NCBI GenBank assembly: GCA_015179045.1
Contig: WHUZ01000100.1
Coordinates: 1 to 64,000 of the forward strand
DNA: 64,000 bases
Reading direction: 5' to 3'
DNA from: Kalaharituber pfeilii
Taxonomy: Eukaryota; Ascomycota; Pezizomycetes; Pezizales; Pezizaceae
Shown: positions 10,561 to 22,220 of the stretch, piece by piece
Numbering within the stretch: the first letter of the stretch is position 1
Layout of the letters: the number at the start of each line of letters is the position of its first letter
Notes under the pieces: generated by a model
The model's input: only the letters and a program-made list of their open reading frames with translations
Databases searched by the model: none
What the model was told of the DNA's origin: nothing
Made by a program: the position numbers and the translations under genes

Positions 10561-11522
10561 CATATACGAAATGCGCATATGCAAGTAATATGCAAGGGCA
10601 GCATTGCAGTCGCATAAATGAGCACTATATGAGCTACGCAGAGGCATCACTAGTTAAGTATCTTTTTGACCTGGCGAACAGTAACTCTCTGCATTTACCA
10701 GATCTGTTACATTCGCCTCTTACCTATTTTTCTAAATTTTGCTACTTTTTCTTTTCCGCTACCTTAAGCACTACTTTCACCTCTGTAATCTTATTATAAT
10801 AGGGATTGTAGGTATAGGAAACCATTTGACTAGCTGTGTACTCCTTTACGCAGCTTATATAGCAATGCAATAGCAATAGCATATCGCATATGTCATATAT
10901 GTGTGCATATTCGCTACCCAGTACTCAAGGTATTATTAGCAAATTCTCACCTGCAGAGCTCATCATCTCTACCAAAGGCCTCAAATAAGGCTACAGTCAT
11001 TACCTCCAGTCCTTCAGCTATTACTATGTATAGTTGTAGCATTTCTGGATGACCTAAAAACTCTGAGAACACTAATAGTGATATTAATATACAAAGCTTG
11101 GTCTAAGAATGTAAGCTTTCTTTATATATTTGAAAGTATAGTTATTCCAGGTGAGCTTTGCATGCAACTGCTGACTATAACCTAATAGACTGATGCAGGG
11201 CAAATAAGTATTGATAGCTTTCTATAATAATATCTTGATTTTGAGTAATATTGGGCAGGTTATATAGAAGGGAGGCTTTTTTTGATAGAGAATGATAGAT
11301 TTAGTCACAGATCTTAATTTACTGATTTTTTTATGATTCTGATGAAAGATTCTGATTTAGCGATGTTGAATTAGCCTTATAGTATATAATTTCAATATAT
11401 ATCATGTACCTGCAATAAGTAATATGATGAGAGAATGCATGAGGAGGAGTGCCAAGAGGGCGCATCATTACCGGTGGGCACATCATTACCCCATCGGTGA
11501 TGGTATAGCGAAAACCTTGCTA

Positions 11523-13371
11523 CTGTCGCTTACCTATTAGTGACCGAGCACCTATTAGTGACCGATCTCTTGGCACTCCTCCTTGTACAACTTCTACATG
11601 CAATATCTTCAGCTTCAGGCATGCTAGCAACATGAGGTAAATTGCAGAATATACAGCAGGTGCACCTGAATATTTGGAGGTTATTTGATAGCCATACTAT
11701 ATATACATCTTTTGTAATTCAATAATATGCAGAGAAAGTATAGCATTCTACCCCCCCCTTGCATAGCAAAGAATAGCATACTCTAAATATTATATGACTT
11801 TCCTCAACTATAGCTTTTCACACTCTCAAGTGGCTATAGAAGAAGATAGCTAACTTAAATGGTGATAGGATAAGGCTGCTCTGAATTTCGGTAGCCTCAA
11901 AGCAGTCACTAAAATGGCCGAAAATGCCGGAAGTGCCAAAAATTCAAATATGCTCTTCTATTACTTGCAACAAGCAACTACATATACTAAAAATAACAGG
12001 ATTAATAGTTATAAGACTACTCTTATGATTACGATAGTATGTAATATAATTGGGAGTGTTGGCTACTAGGAAAACATCCTCAAAAATAGTATAGTATATT
12101 TCAGGACTGATAGTATTAATTGCTAGGAAAAATACTCTTATGAGTGCGACAGCCTCTAGTAGGATAATAGGATTGGTAGACCTGATAGGTATCTATACCA
12201 ACGATAGTATATAGCTGCAGAATTAGCTAGTATAGAAGTATCCTGACGGCTATAATAGCATATATCTAACTGATAGGATTAGTTGATGAAATGAACTTCT
12301 TACTATATCAACATTGATAGCATATACCATAGTTGATAGAGGAGGTAAGAATAATAGTATTACTACTATGTAAATCTATATAGAATGATATAGGGAGCAA
12401 TACTAATAAAAATTTAGTATTTCTTATAGTAATATAATAAGCGGAATTGTATCTGGATATATACTATCCTATAATGACCTCCTAGGTATAATTAGCTGCA
12501 AGAACTTCTGTTAGGGTGGTTACTGTCTTGTTATAGGTTCACCACAACCATACGGTGGGCAGTCAGTGGATGCATATATGCAAGTCATATATGAGCTGAC
12601 AGTACTAGCGATGGTGCTGGTGACAGTGCCGGCGCTGGCATCGCAGTCACATAAATAAGTACTATATGAGCTACGCAGAGGACTAGCATATGTAGAGCAC
12701 TCAGGACAAGGTCTATAGAAAGTAATGGTACTCTGATATTGAAGTAGCAGCAATTGGTATAAATTTGTGCTTGCTGATAGAATATAGCAATTAAAGAATT
12801 AGTTCATCATATATCTACTACTTTAGTTATATAAAACACTATTGATTATATCAAGAGCATAGAAATGCTGCTTTTAGAGTGGTATATTGATTGCAGTGGA
12901 GTATATTATGTGTGTAGCAGGACATACTAGCAGCTTTAGCACTTCCGGCACTTTCAGATATTTTGGTAACTGCTTTTGAGGCTACAGAAATTCACAGCGA
13001 CTTATCCTACCATCATTTAGGTGAGCTACCCTTCTTCTATAGTCACTTGAGAGTACGAAGAGCTATAGTTGAGGATAGTCATATAGTATTTAGTATATGC
13101 TATCCTTTGCTATGCAAGGGGGGGGTAGAATGCTATACTTTCTCTGCATATCATTGAATTACAAAAGGTGTATATATAGTGTGGCCATCAAATATCCTCC
13201 AAATGTTCAGCCATGCCTGCTGTATATTCTGCAATTTACCTCATGTTGCTAGCATGCCTGACGCTGAAGATATTGCATGTGGAAGTTGTACGAGGAGGAG
13301 TGCCAAGAAATCGGTCACTAATAGGTGCTCGGTCACTAATAGGTGCTCGGTCACTAATAGGTAAGCGACAG
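11523..13371. mobile_element. Long-TIR DNA transposon 2, relative of transposon 1
   Basis: About 420 bp at the left (11523-11950) recurs inverted at the right (about 12945-13371). The ends read CTGTCGCTTACCTATTAG and are flanked by TA (11521-11522, 13372-13373). The termini carry an 18-bp iteron (CGGTCACTAATAGGTGCT): two copies on the left, three on the right. Then comes the CTTGGCACTCCTCC motif also found in transposon 1. A 130-bp internal block (12530-12685) is homologous to 10518-10650 in transposon 1. No intact transposase is present, so it is non-autonomous. Confidence 0.85.
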
Positions 13372-13379
13372 TAACTCAG

Positions 13380-14240
13380 CCACAAACAACACGTTGCTAC
13401 AGCAACATTGATTAATAATAACCGGAAAATAACCGAATATGAGTTAACCGGACTTTGCAAAATCCGCCTAAATATACTCTCGATACAAGCATGTCCCCGA
13501 CTGTCCTCATACAAAATAAGTGTATATTCCTTATAGGAATATTCATATGTTTTGATGATTCTTTTCTGACTCTATAATTATCTCTAATATCATACCTCTA
13601 GTTCAAAGTATATGCCTGCACCAGGAAGCGACCCGCCTTCCGAGCCAGCCCCACCTCCATTGGTATCCCGATTCCCTTAAGCTCGAGGTCGGAACTTCCA
13701 CTCTCTACAAACTACAAGCAACTCCTTGGACGGACCTCTTAGTGATAATCTTGAGTTTTTTGTTCACCAGTGAGAAGCGTAAGATTGAAGGGGCACAACT
13801 GGCAGAGAGATGCCTGCATAGCAAGCAATCATGTACCTCATACATAGTAAAATTTATGTATTTATGGCCGCGCTTAGTCATCTTTTGATATAGGTATACC
13901 CTGACCGCCCTTCTAGCATACATCTGCTGTTCTTAGTGGCGACAGCACAAGCCTGTCGCTGCTTATGTCAGTGGTCTGCAGCTCGCCACCTCCCTCCGAC
14001 TTTTTTATTTAATCGCATAACCCCGCTTACCGCTATTCGCGAGGTGGTCCCCGAGGGAATATATGTGTGAAGTGTCTGAAAAACCCGGTATAAACTAACC
14101 CAAATGCCCTCGCGGTCGCGAGGGTGTCACCCCCTAGTTATACTGCTGTAGTACAGAGCACTGGTTTGCGCAAGGTCAGATGAATTCCTGATTGGTTCTT
14201 CAAGATGACCCTTGTTCACTGCAGGCTCAGCCGCACATAT
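13380..14240. other. No recognisable gene
   Basis: Only short ORFs occur. I see no conserved domain or repeat apart from simple AT-rich tracts. Confidence 0.35.
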
Positions 14241-14248
14241 TGGAGTAC

Positions 14249-14460
14249 TTTTTTTTTTTTTTAAAAAAAAAAAAATCAGTATTCACATGCCGTCCTAAGG
14301 GCTATGGTGAGGTTACTCGTAGATTCATTGTTTTGCTTTCCTTTTCCACTTGAGCCTCCGCCCATTTGCAGGCAACGGAAAAGAGATTCACGTGACCCCG
14401 CTTGCAGCGCGAAGCCATGGCAGGGTACCTGGGCAAGCCATCAAAGCCCGGAGACAGGCT
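14249..14460 (-). mobile_element. Tail A (14249-14330) followed by a longer tail-B copy (14385-14460)
   Basis: Fourteen T's, then A's, and a tail-A hairpin variant lie at 14249-14315. At 14385 the minus strand carries a tail-B 3' end (CCCTGCCATGG...GCGGGGTCACGTGA) preceded by CCGGGCTTTGATGG, the same upstream part as in the 14637 insertion. This copy lacks a long T run. Confidence 0.6.
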
Positions 14461-14633
14461 TAACAAAGAAAGTTCTACATACACATCCGCATTCCACCCC
14501 CCTCTCTCCCCTTCTAGAATCCTGATTCCATTCCGGATGGTTCTTCTGGTTTCTGCATCGGGGAGGCTCCCCTATATCTCTCCGCCTCTCCCCTCTCCTT
14601 CCTCCTTCCTCCACCCCTTCGCAGCCCGAAGGT

Positions 14634-14636
<3 letters not shown>

Positions 14637-14670
<34 letters not shown>

Positions 14671-14746
14671 CACATGACCCCGCGTGCAGCTGTTCGCCAA
14701 GGCAGGGCCCCTGGGTCTTCGACCCTCAAAGCCCGGAGGCAGGCTT
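14637..14746 (-). mobile_element. 110-bp tail-B micro-retroposon with 14-bp TSD
   Basis: The insertion lies between perfect copies of AGCCCGAAGGTGGT (14623-14636 and 14747-14760). On the minus strand it has about 80 bp of tail-B sequence, including a GGGTCGAAGACCC hairpin and the terminal CCCTGCC...GCGGGG hairpin, then about 30 A. It is a 5'-truncated retroposon with no coding capacity. Confidence 0.92.
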
Positions 14747-14779
14747 AGCCCGAAGGTGGTGACATGTAGAGTGGAACTA

Positions 14780-15780
14780 TGCACATCAAAATTGGATCAG
14801 CACTAGATTGTATACGTATACGACAGACACAGGTGTATCATACATCTGGAAGAGCGACATGCGCCGCACCTTGCCCCACTTTCCTCCTTCGATGGCGGGC
14901 GAGTCAGGGCCAGGGATGCCGCATACGACGGCGAAATGCGGTCAACCAAGTGGAGGTTAGTCTCGTAACCACGTGCGGGGTACATTGAAGTTATGATTGT
15001 GAATGAAGGTTTTCAGCTCATTGCTTGGCAATTTTGCTGCAGCTACTTGCCGGGTCCCTCTGAGTACATATCATATGACAACTTCACTCCCAACCTCACG
15101 CTCGGCCTGCGACAACATGAGGCTAATAAACAAGCAAACTGAGGGTTTTCGGGGCGTTCTGACACCACTTATCTAAAGCAATCATCAACTTCTTCTTGAC
15201 AAATGAAGTATAATAATGATATAGCGTAACTGAAACTGAGATCTAGACTCCTACTACAGATACTATAGCTCGGCATTTACCGCTAGCGGGGCAACAGGGA
15301 TACGAAGTTTGAGACAACCAGATAAAACAGAATTGGGGATTACATATCATTCCAGGACTCAATAGGGAGGTTATCCATTGGTTCGCAACCAGCATCTCAC
15401 ACATCGAGAGGGATCTGTTGTGATAAAAATTTATGTTCATACACTGAAGCACTTGACTGCTTCAGGGATTATCATTTATCATACCCTTGCTGCATTTTCG
15501 CTAATCAAGCTGTATCCATGTATAAAGCCGGACCAAAATTTCTCAATATCTGTTTAAGTCCTTGTCACCCAGCACATTGACGATATTCATACGATGAGGG
15601 ACCCTGAAAGCGCGCTGCACATTGACGATATTCATCCGATGGAGGACCCTGAAAGTGCCCAGGATGTTGACGATACTCATACGATGGACGACCGTAGAAG
15701 CCAGTGCTGCTTGAAAGTTTTTTTGGAAATTCTTTGGGGCAGAACTTTTGGGAATAATATTCTCAATAAGCATCCTTTTC
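14780..15780. other. No recognisable gene; possible promoter of the downstream gene
   Basis: The stretch precedes the membrane-protein gene at 15829. A short threefold repeat of ATTGACGATATTCAT-like units lies at 15575-15690. No convincing ORF is seen. Confidence 0.35.
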
Positions 15781-15828
15781 GCCGGTTTCTTATCAGCTTC
15801 GACAAGAACGAGTAAGCTTGACGAGTCC

Positions 15829-16575
15829 ATGGAAGACCGATATCAACAAAGTTGTCAGCTGAACGTTACGAGCCATATATCCGGCAATGCTGATCTTTAC
15901 GGTATTGGAGTGCGAATTGGTTTATATTTACAGCTTTTCGTGACAGCTGTGTTGGTGACCCTTGCTCAGCAGCGGTTTAAATGTACAGTGCCCCTTCAAT
16001 CGGTCAATATGTGGTTTTTGCTTGCGCTCTCGGTTACGGCTTGGCTCTGGATAGCGCGCAGCAATGGAGACGTTGACAGCACTTTCTGGCTGGACGGAAA
16101 ATTCACACTATTACTTCTTAATGGCAGCGCATCAATATCGCTTTTAGGAATGATGCGAAAATGCCAGCGAACGTCCAACTGCCTGCTCACCCTCGGGAGC
16201 AAAATATTGATGGCGCTCAATTTGTTCAGCTTGATGCTAGCAATGTCAGTCCAATTACGACGGATAGAGCCCAAGATTACCAACGGGGCAATTGAGGAAT
16301 GCAACCCAAAGCCGCATACATTGGGACTAGGATTGTTGGCATTAGTATTGTTCAGCATCGCGGTGTTTTACTGGATTTGTGCTTTCCTTTGGCATCTTCG
16401 ATTTTCTTGGTTGATATTACACGAAATCGCATCTATTAGCAACCAGGATACACAGATTGCAGAAACAGTACCCATAAGAAGAATCTATATGGACTACCTT
16501 GTGCTGGTACCTATGGCAGAGTTACATGTTGCGATATACGGAGCAAGAAGAAACAGAATAAGTGTACGCCTGTAG
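15829..16575 (+). CDS. Hypothetical fungal multi-pass membrane protein, exon 1
   Basis: The first ATG in the open frame is at 15829 (MEDRYQQSCQLN); the frame is open further upstream but has no earlier ATG. The peptide has a short N-terminus with the motif GNADLYGIGVRIGLYLQ, which I recognise as typical of an uncharacterised fungal membrane-protein group. About five hydrophobic stretches follow: LFVTAVLVTLA, MWFLLALSVTAWLWI, FTLLLLNGSASISLLGM, ILMALNLFSLMLAM and LGLGLLALVLFSIAVFYWI. The reading frame closes at 16575 and a second hydrophobic frame opens downstream, so an intron around 16562-16645 is likely (GTGTACG donor, CTGAC branch-like site at 16631, CACAG acceptor). The exact splice was not resolved. 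Function unknown. Confidence 0.65.
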   Translation: MEDRYQQSCQLNVTSHISGNADLYGIGVRIGLYLQLFVTAVLVTLAQQRFKCTVPLQSVNMWFLLALSVTAWLWIARSNGDVDSTFWLDGKFTLLLLNGSASISLLGMMRKCQRTSNCLLTLGSKILMALNLFSLMLAMSVQLRRIEPKITNGAIEECNPKPHTLGLGLLALVLFSIAVFYWICAFLWHLRFSWLILHEIASISNQDTQIAETVPIRRIYMDYLVLVPMAELHVAIYGARRNRISVRL

Positions 16576-16689
16576 TTTCAATCTTATATATGTTTTCAGA
16601 TTAGTCAATTTGAATCCAAGATTTGTAGGGCTGACATAGCACAGGGACAGACCAGCTCAAACAGCCTGCGAGAAAGTCTGCGCTGCCAC

Positions 16690-17436
16690 ATGATTCACCA
16701 CTATTCAATCGAGACTAGATTGGATGACCAGCTGCAGTGGAAGAAGATGTTGAGACAGTTTGACGCAGAAGGACCCGGCATGTCGGTATCACGACGCCAA
16801 AAGATGCTTCTAAGCAAGCTCCCTGACAATATCGCCGTTGAGTGTGTTGTGAAAGCAGTAACCTCGATTAATCTCTTTCGCTTTGTTACTGCCATCCTCA
16901 TTATTGCCAATACCATAATTGGTGTCGAGACCCAACTCATACGTTATAGCGTTCAGAACGTGAATAACATGTCTAATGCAGGGCAGTTGATTGCGCTACT
17001 TGTGTGTGTGGGAGGGTGCTTGTCGCTTCTCCCGGAAATATACAGTGAGTGCAGTCGCGCAAGTGTTTCCGCTGAGGACGGTCTTGCCCTCGAAGGTGTG
17101 GTGGATGAGTCTGCGCCGGTGTGGTCGCCTGAAGAGGGGTCGTTCCCATTACTCTCGGCTATACACTCATACGATTTTGCATTCTTTATGGCTGCGCCTC
17201 CACGTGAACAACCAACTGGAATTACCATCCGTCCAAGCACTACGCCAGCATATGAAGGTATATCACAACAAGACGACGCAGACAACCGGATGATGCACGG
17301 TTCCACCCAGATTAAACTGATCAGCCGGGAAGGCTTATATCCTAACAACCACAACAAAGTGTCGGAGGCCTTTTGTGATGAAGGGTCATTTAGAGTGCAG
17401 GTGGTGGGGAATGGAACAGGAGTCAACAGAGCCTGA
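16690..17436 (+). CDS. Probable exon 2 of the membrane-protein gene
   Basis: This open frame encodes FRFVTAILIIANTIIGVE, then RYSVQNVNNMSNAGQLIALLVCVGGCLSLL. A late asparagine-rich motif plus GQLI is where related fungal multi-pass proteins place their last membrane helix. The remaining C-terminal ~100 residues are hydrophilic. It lies 115 bp after the exon-1 frame, on the same strand with similar composition, so I read both as one gene. The ATG at 16690 may be internal. It could instead be a separate gene. Confidence 0.55.
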   Translation: MIHHYSIETRLDDQLQWKKMLRQFDAEGPGMSVSRRQKMLLSKLPDNIAVECVVKAVTSINLFRFVTAILIIANTIIGVETQLIRYSVQNVNNMSNAGQLIALLVCVGGCLSLLPEIYSECSRASVSAEDGLALEGVVDESAPVWSPEEGSFPLLSAIHSYDFAFFMAAPPREQPTGITIRPSTTPAYEGISQQDDADNRMMHGSTQIKLISREGLYPNNHNKVSEAFCDEGSFRVQVVGNGTGVNRA

Positions 17437-17983
17437 ACAGGTGCGAGGTGTGGGAGAGACGGTCGCCAGGGTGGCGTGAGGCAACGAGAAAGCCGGAAGC
17501 GGGGGAGAAAGATGAGCCGGACCCATTGGCAGAGCTGATAAGATGGGTGGAGGGATGACAGGAGGCGTGAGCACCTTATTTTATTCTATTTCCTTGATAC
17601 GTAATCTCGTCATAACGCCCGACGCGGTATACGAGTTCATGATATATTCTTCTGAACAAAAAAGGTCACTCTTCGCATATTGCACCTCTACATGCCCCAA
17701 TTCATCCGTTTTGGTTGGTTAATGGTACAATATCCTTTTTGATAGTGTTTGGAATACATTTATGTGGAGTTGCCACACAAAGGAATTGGGATTATTAATG
17801 CACTAATGCACTGCCTCCCTTCGAGTTCCTTACAATTCCCTGCCATAGGCTTGTAGCTTGTATGCGGGGTTATGTGAACCCAGAAACGAAAGAAAAAAAA
17901 GTTCATTACAATGTCTGTAGAAAATTCCGATCGACTTCTGCCCAATTGAAGGCTTCTCGAATGTGTAATCAGAATTCCGATTC
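17437..17983. other. Intergenic, with a tail-B remnant at 17838-17900
   Basis: At 17838 the plus strand reads CCCTGCCATAGGCTTG...ATGCGGGGTTATGTGAA and then an A-rich tract: a tail-B copy whose inner stem is AGGCT...AGCTT. No TSD was found. The rest is featureless. Confidence 0.5.
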
Positions 17984-18042
17984 TTTTTTTTTTTTTTTTT
18001 TAATATCAGTACTCTGGTGCCGCCCTATAGGCTATGGCGAGA
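17984..18042 (-). mobile_element. 59-bp tail-A micro-retroposon with 13-bp TSD
   Basis: The insertion is flanked by AGAATTCCGATTC (17971-17983) and AGAATTCCGCTTC (18043-18055), with one mismatch. It is just the tail-A hairpin plus a T run on the plus strand. Confidence 0.85.
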
Positions 18043-18655
18043 AGAATTCCGCTTCAGCAACGTACGGTCCGGTCCTCCGACACTGCCATGTGCAGCTTGC
18101 CCAATGACCTCCCACCGGTTTGCTATGCCTTGTGATTTCTCGAAGCCTTGCTTGACTGTGCCACTAACTTGGAGCAGATGACGGTGCTTGTCTTTCTCTC
18201 AAAGGAATGCTTCAGCTTGATCCTTTCGCACTCCGCTTATTTTCAAGGGAAGGATTATTTGCCTCCGCTTCAGAGCCAGTAATAATATAAATCAGAGATG
18301 CCGCATCACTCTCAATTTAGGGGCTACCTCAGGCCTCTTCTCATAGCTTTTCTCTAAGCTTCACTACATGACACTCGAGTCCACTTGGTCATCACTATCA
18401 ATTCTATCAGTCCGGATGCGTATTGGCATGTCTATAGCTCTTATATGCTGGGCCAAGCCCAACGGACTTATTCAGTATTTGATAATCGATTCTGGTCCTT
18501 TAGGATATTCACGGAAGCATGCTGTGACGTGGAGAGGCCGAGGGAGTGAAACGAAGGTGATGGAAGAGAATGAGGCAAATATATATATTTGCTGATACTA
18601 CATTTAGTAATATACCCCTCATTTAGCAGATGTTTGAAGTGACACCTCTTAGCTG
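18043..18655. other. No recognisable gene
   Basis: Only short ORFs are present; nothing else noted. Confidence 0.3.
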
Positions 18656-18724
18656 ATGTTCCGGCCCACCGACGAAACATTGCGGTTCGGGAACTGGAAA
18701 ATGTTCGTCAGTGGGCCAGAACAT
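18656..18724. repeat. 69-bp imperfect palindrome
   Basis: ATGTTCCGGCCCACCGACGA at the left pairs with TCGTCAGTGGGCCAGAACAT at the right, around a GGTTCGGGAAC centre. The whole unit is a snap-back hairpin with a few mismatches. It could be a tiny foldback element or a terminator-like structure. No TSD was identified. Confidence 0.7.
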
Positions 18725-20970
18725 ATTCCCTCTATTTTTAGCATGTGGTGGCAAGTGCTGTTCTCGGGCAAGGGCCGCGAGGGCGGAGAGCTAATAGAGA
18801 GTACTATGGACAAGAAACGGACGAAGAGAGGAAGTTATCTACATGAGCAGACCTCAAGTCCTGATATCCTGCAATCGACATATCCCACTGGCCTTACGAA
18901 ATTAACACCAAGGAAGGCATAGCAATGAGCTGTCAGAAAGCAATCAACTGGGATGGCTCGTCAGGCCATTCCGACTTGGCAATTAGCAAAGGTCCCTCCT
19001 GCGGGAAAGTTGACGTCAGGAGACTATTGTGACTATTGTGGAGCACCGTCAAGTATCGCTTCTAGCTCAAAGTGCTGTCTGTTCATCCTTATTCCGTGTC
19101 GTCTTTTACTCTTGCGCCTCTGCCAGTCGCAGCTACAGCAGCATCTCAACCGTCGCCCCTTATACACATCGCCATCACAGCAGAATGGCGGCCCACACAC
19201 ATATTCCATAAGGGAAAAAAAAAAACGAGTTGCACTGGTTTCACTACAATTTAATTGCATGACAGTCTGGCCAATTATGGCAAACTAGGCAGAATAAACA
19301 CGGAATTGGAATGCATGAACATGCATGAATACCTATGCTACCAAAGAAAAAAGAATTAGAAAAAGCAAGAACTGAAACCAGATGCCACGGTTCTCCCAAT
19401 TGGTCACTGCTAGAAGAATTCAAACCCACAAGAGATCAATGCAGGAGCAGAAGCATTACTGTCCAATGTCCATCTCATAAATGAGATGCCGGATAGCCCT
19501 TTTCCTTATTTCGGAATCGAACAAGGTCTTCAATTCTACACCCCTCCATAGTGCTTATCGTTACCTCCATCGCTAGAGACAACAGTCAACGCGCAGGTCA
19601 GTTCGATTCTTGATGGAAGTTCGAGACTCATAAACGCACTACATGTACGAGCAAGACTACTCCACATTATTATTCGACACTGCGACAGCAGTGACAACGA
19701 AAATGGGGGATGTCGCGAAGGGCCGTTTGTCTTGAAGAATAGACGTTTGGGTAGTATATATAAGCAAGGTTGCTGCGGAGAATAATTTACTGTATTCTCT
19801 GATGCTCTGGCTTCAATTTGAGCCCACTTGAGGGTCATTTGCACTCACAGTAATTGTTTGTTGTGGCATCCGGAAATTGTACAGTATCTCGGTCGTGTTC
19901 AAGCCTGAGCCCTCAACCACCGCCGCATAATCGATGTCATCACGCCGCCCCCACGGCTTATTGTATCGTCCCCGCCCCAATGACAACCAACTCCAGTTGT
20001 CAATAGGCAAGATCCGGGAGGACAAGGATGTGAGAAATTCGAGAGAATTAAAGACTCTTCGCTTGTATTAATAAAAGAACTATACTAATCCTCATGTGCG
20101 CTCTACCCCTATCTACATACACGGAATTCCGGTTTCTTGTATCATCATTTTTCCGTTGCCCTTTTCCTTCTTTTTAGGCTATCCTCAATTGACGCTTTCA
20201 GGACTGTCTGCAATGGATCCCTTGAGGTTTGTCCGTGTTTGAGATTGTTGCTTTCTGCGCGTCGAGAAATTAGCAGCCGAGAAGTTTGCAAAACCGACTT
20301 TAGCATCCGTTTATGATAATAATGTATTTTATTTTATGCCCCGAGTAAAGAAAAATAAAGGACTGTTCTCATGCCCAGACTCTGCTCTCCACGCAAACTA
20401 ATTATCCACTAAAATCCCAACTCGAAGTCCTCTAATCATGCGATATTAAGGGATACTACCCAATATTAAACCATGGACTTTACAGAGTATATATACAATT
20501 ACATAATTAAAATAATGATTATCGCGACTATCAACCCAATTTCAACACCGGACTTTCAGGGTTTAAACATCTTGATGATTTTAAATTCTTCTTAGTGAGA
20601 ACGAAGTAATTGATTTGAATCCCCTTAGTAATCCTTACATCAACAGCTCGCGCAGCACACCCGCATGCAAGCCATGTACCAAGAGGAGTGTGCCAACCCA
20701 GACTATCTCCATCGTCTCTCAGTCACATCCCATCAGTTGCAGGGTCTCCCACCCATCCCAGCGCCCCTCGGCTCGGTAAAAAAGAGAAAGCGGCGCTCGT
20801 GATCATATTGTCTCACCAGCAGCCTCGCTAGTAGGTTTGCGGCTGTAAGCCGGTGCCAAGGCATAAAAGTGCTTATTTAAGTTACTGTGGAGGGCAATCC
20901 ACTCTAGTCTAAATTTGGTGCCGTGTTAGCCAAATGAGGCTAATGATGGGCGGTCAGAAATGTTGCCTAG
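18725..20970. other. No recognisable gene in 2.2 kb
   Basis: ORFs are all short (<112 codons) and overlap on opposite strands. I could not support any of them as genes. A spliced or fast-evolving gene may be hidden. Confidence 0.3.
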
Positions 20971-20975
20971 TACTA

Positions 20976-21793
20976 CAGTCTACCCTTGCTATACCGGACC
21001 TCGCTATACAGGAAACCTTGCTATACCATACCGGATGGCCTCTGGCTGCAACATCCGTTCCCCATACAAATCGCCCTTGCTATACCGGACGCCCTAACAA
21101 TTCCGGACCGGACAGAAACCTCCAGACAAGTACCCCCCTGTCTCCATACAATAATATTTGCTATACAGGACGCGCTAATACTAATACATCTTAGACTACT
21201 CCATTTCACACTTGGCTGCCACCACTGCTGTCACTGCTTCTGCTAATGCCGTTGCTACTACTGCTACCATCACTTGCTACAATGTTGTTCGAGTAATGGA
21301 AACTGGGCACTTCGTTGCTTCTTGTTCCATGTTCCGAGATTAATTGCTAACCACTTACCACTTTATTTCAAAATACCTGACTAAGTAGATACAGCTACTG
21401 GTCAGCTTAAAATAATAAATTAGATACCTTGGATATCAAAGTTAAGTTAAAGTACAGTAATCTTACCAATTCATCTCAAAGTTGTTTATCAAATTCATTT
21501 AACTTTCCTTTAGCATATTTTGGTTCTAGTCAATGTTTACATATTTGATGCTTCTCAAGCACACTCAAGGCCCAACTTTTTTCTAGATTTCGTGACTGAT
21601 GCATATTGATGTCTTTGGCTGGGTGTGAAACAAGTTGATGTTTACTTCGTTCATCTCCTATTTCAGTAATTATTTGAATTTACAAAATTTTATCACCCCC
21701 CTGTCTGCCAAGCATTTTATTCTATACCGGAACCTTGCTATACCGGACGAAAAGTGCCAGATTTTAGGGATCTGGTATAGCAAGGGTAGACTG
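20976..21793. mobile_element. 818-bp pogo/Tc1-like MITE with iterons
   Basis: The ends read CAGTCTACCCTTGCTATACC and are flanked by TA (20974-20975, 21794-21795). The motif CTTGCTATACCGGAC or a close variant recurs about six times near both ends (20989, 21001, 21012, 21067, 21158, 21733), like transposase-binding iterons. No transposase ORF is present. Confidence 0.85.
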
Positions 21794-21980
21794 TACCACT
21801 GTGGTCAACACCCCCACTCCCCGATAACTCCGTCCAACCCCCCCAACAACTCCTCCTGCGACCGACATGACTAACGACTATTTGGTTTATAAATATTTGT
21901 GTATTAGCCAACTAACTGTGGTATGTATAACACCTTAAGGTGCTCTTTCTTATATGCTTGGCATTATTACACAAGTTGCA

Positions 21981-22042
21981 AGTCCTGCCATGGCGAAGAG
22001 CCGCATGCGGGGTCATGTGACAAAAAAAAAAAAAAAAAAAAA
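21981..22042 (+). mobile_element. 62-bp tail-B micro-retroposon with 12-bp TSD
   Basis: Perfect ACACAAGTTGCA copies (21969-21980 and 22043-22054) flank about 41 nt of tail B and about 21 A. It is plus oriented and non-coding. Confidence 0.93.
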
Positions 22043-22220
22043 ACACAAGTTGCAACTTGAAGCGCATGAGGATAAGAATGATACCCAAAAGTTGGGTTGC
22101 AATATACTGTTGGGGGAGATTACTGATGGAGACTCAGTTTTGTTTGACTCAAAGCTGAAGGTGAGCTTTCAGCAAGGTGATATCTGTTATTTTGAGGTCT
22201 CGACTATTGAAGCATTTTAA

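Larger units (their letters stand above)
8782..11503. mobile_element. Long-TIR DNA transposon 1 (non-autonomous)
   Basis: About 360 bp at 8782-9143 recur inverted at 11144-11503. The outer ends read CCATCACCGATGGGG and are flanked by TA on both sides (8780-8781, 11504-11505), as for TA-target (Tc1/mariner-like) elements. The termini carry short iterons (GGTATTGATGTGCCC, GGTAATGATGCGCCC) and then CTTGGCACTCCTCC, which is shared with the neighbouring element at 11523-13371. The TIR arms have diverged by scattered mismatches and indels, so the insertion is old. The interior has no intact transposase, only a degraded ORF at 10051-10560 and a nested element at 9149-10004. Confidence 0.85.

Noticed and set aside
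15748..15828. Extension of the membrane protein to 15748
   Set aside because: The upstream start would be TTG; a eukaryotic gene more likely begins at the ATG at 15829.
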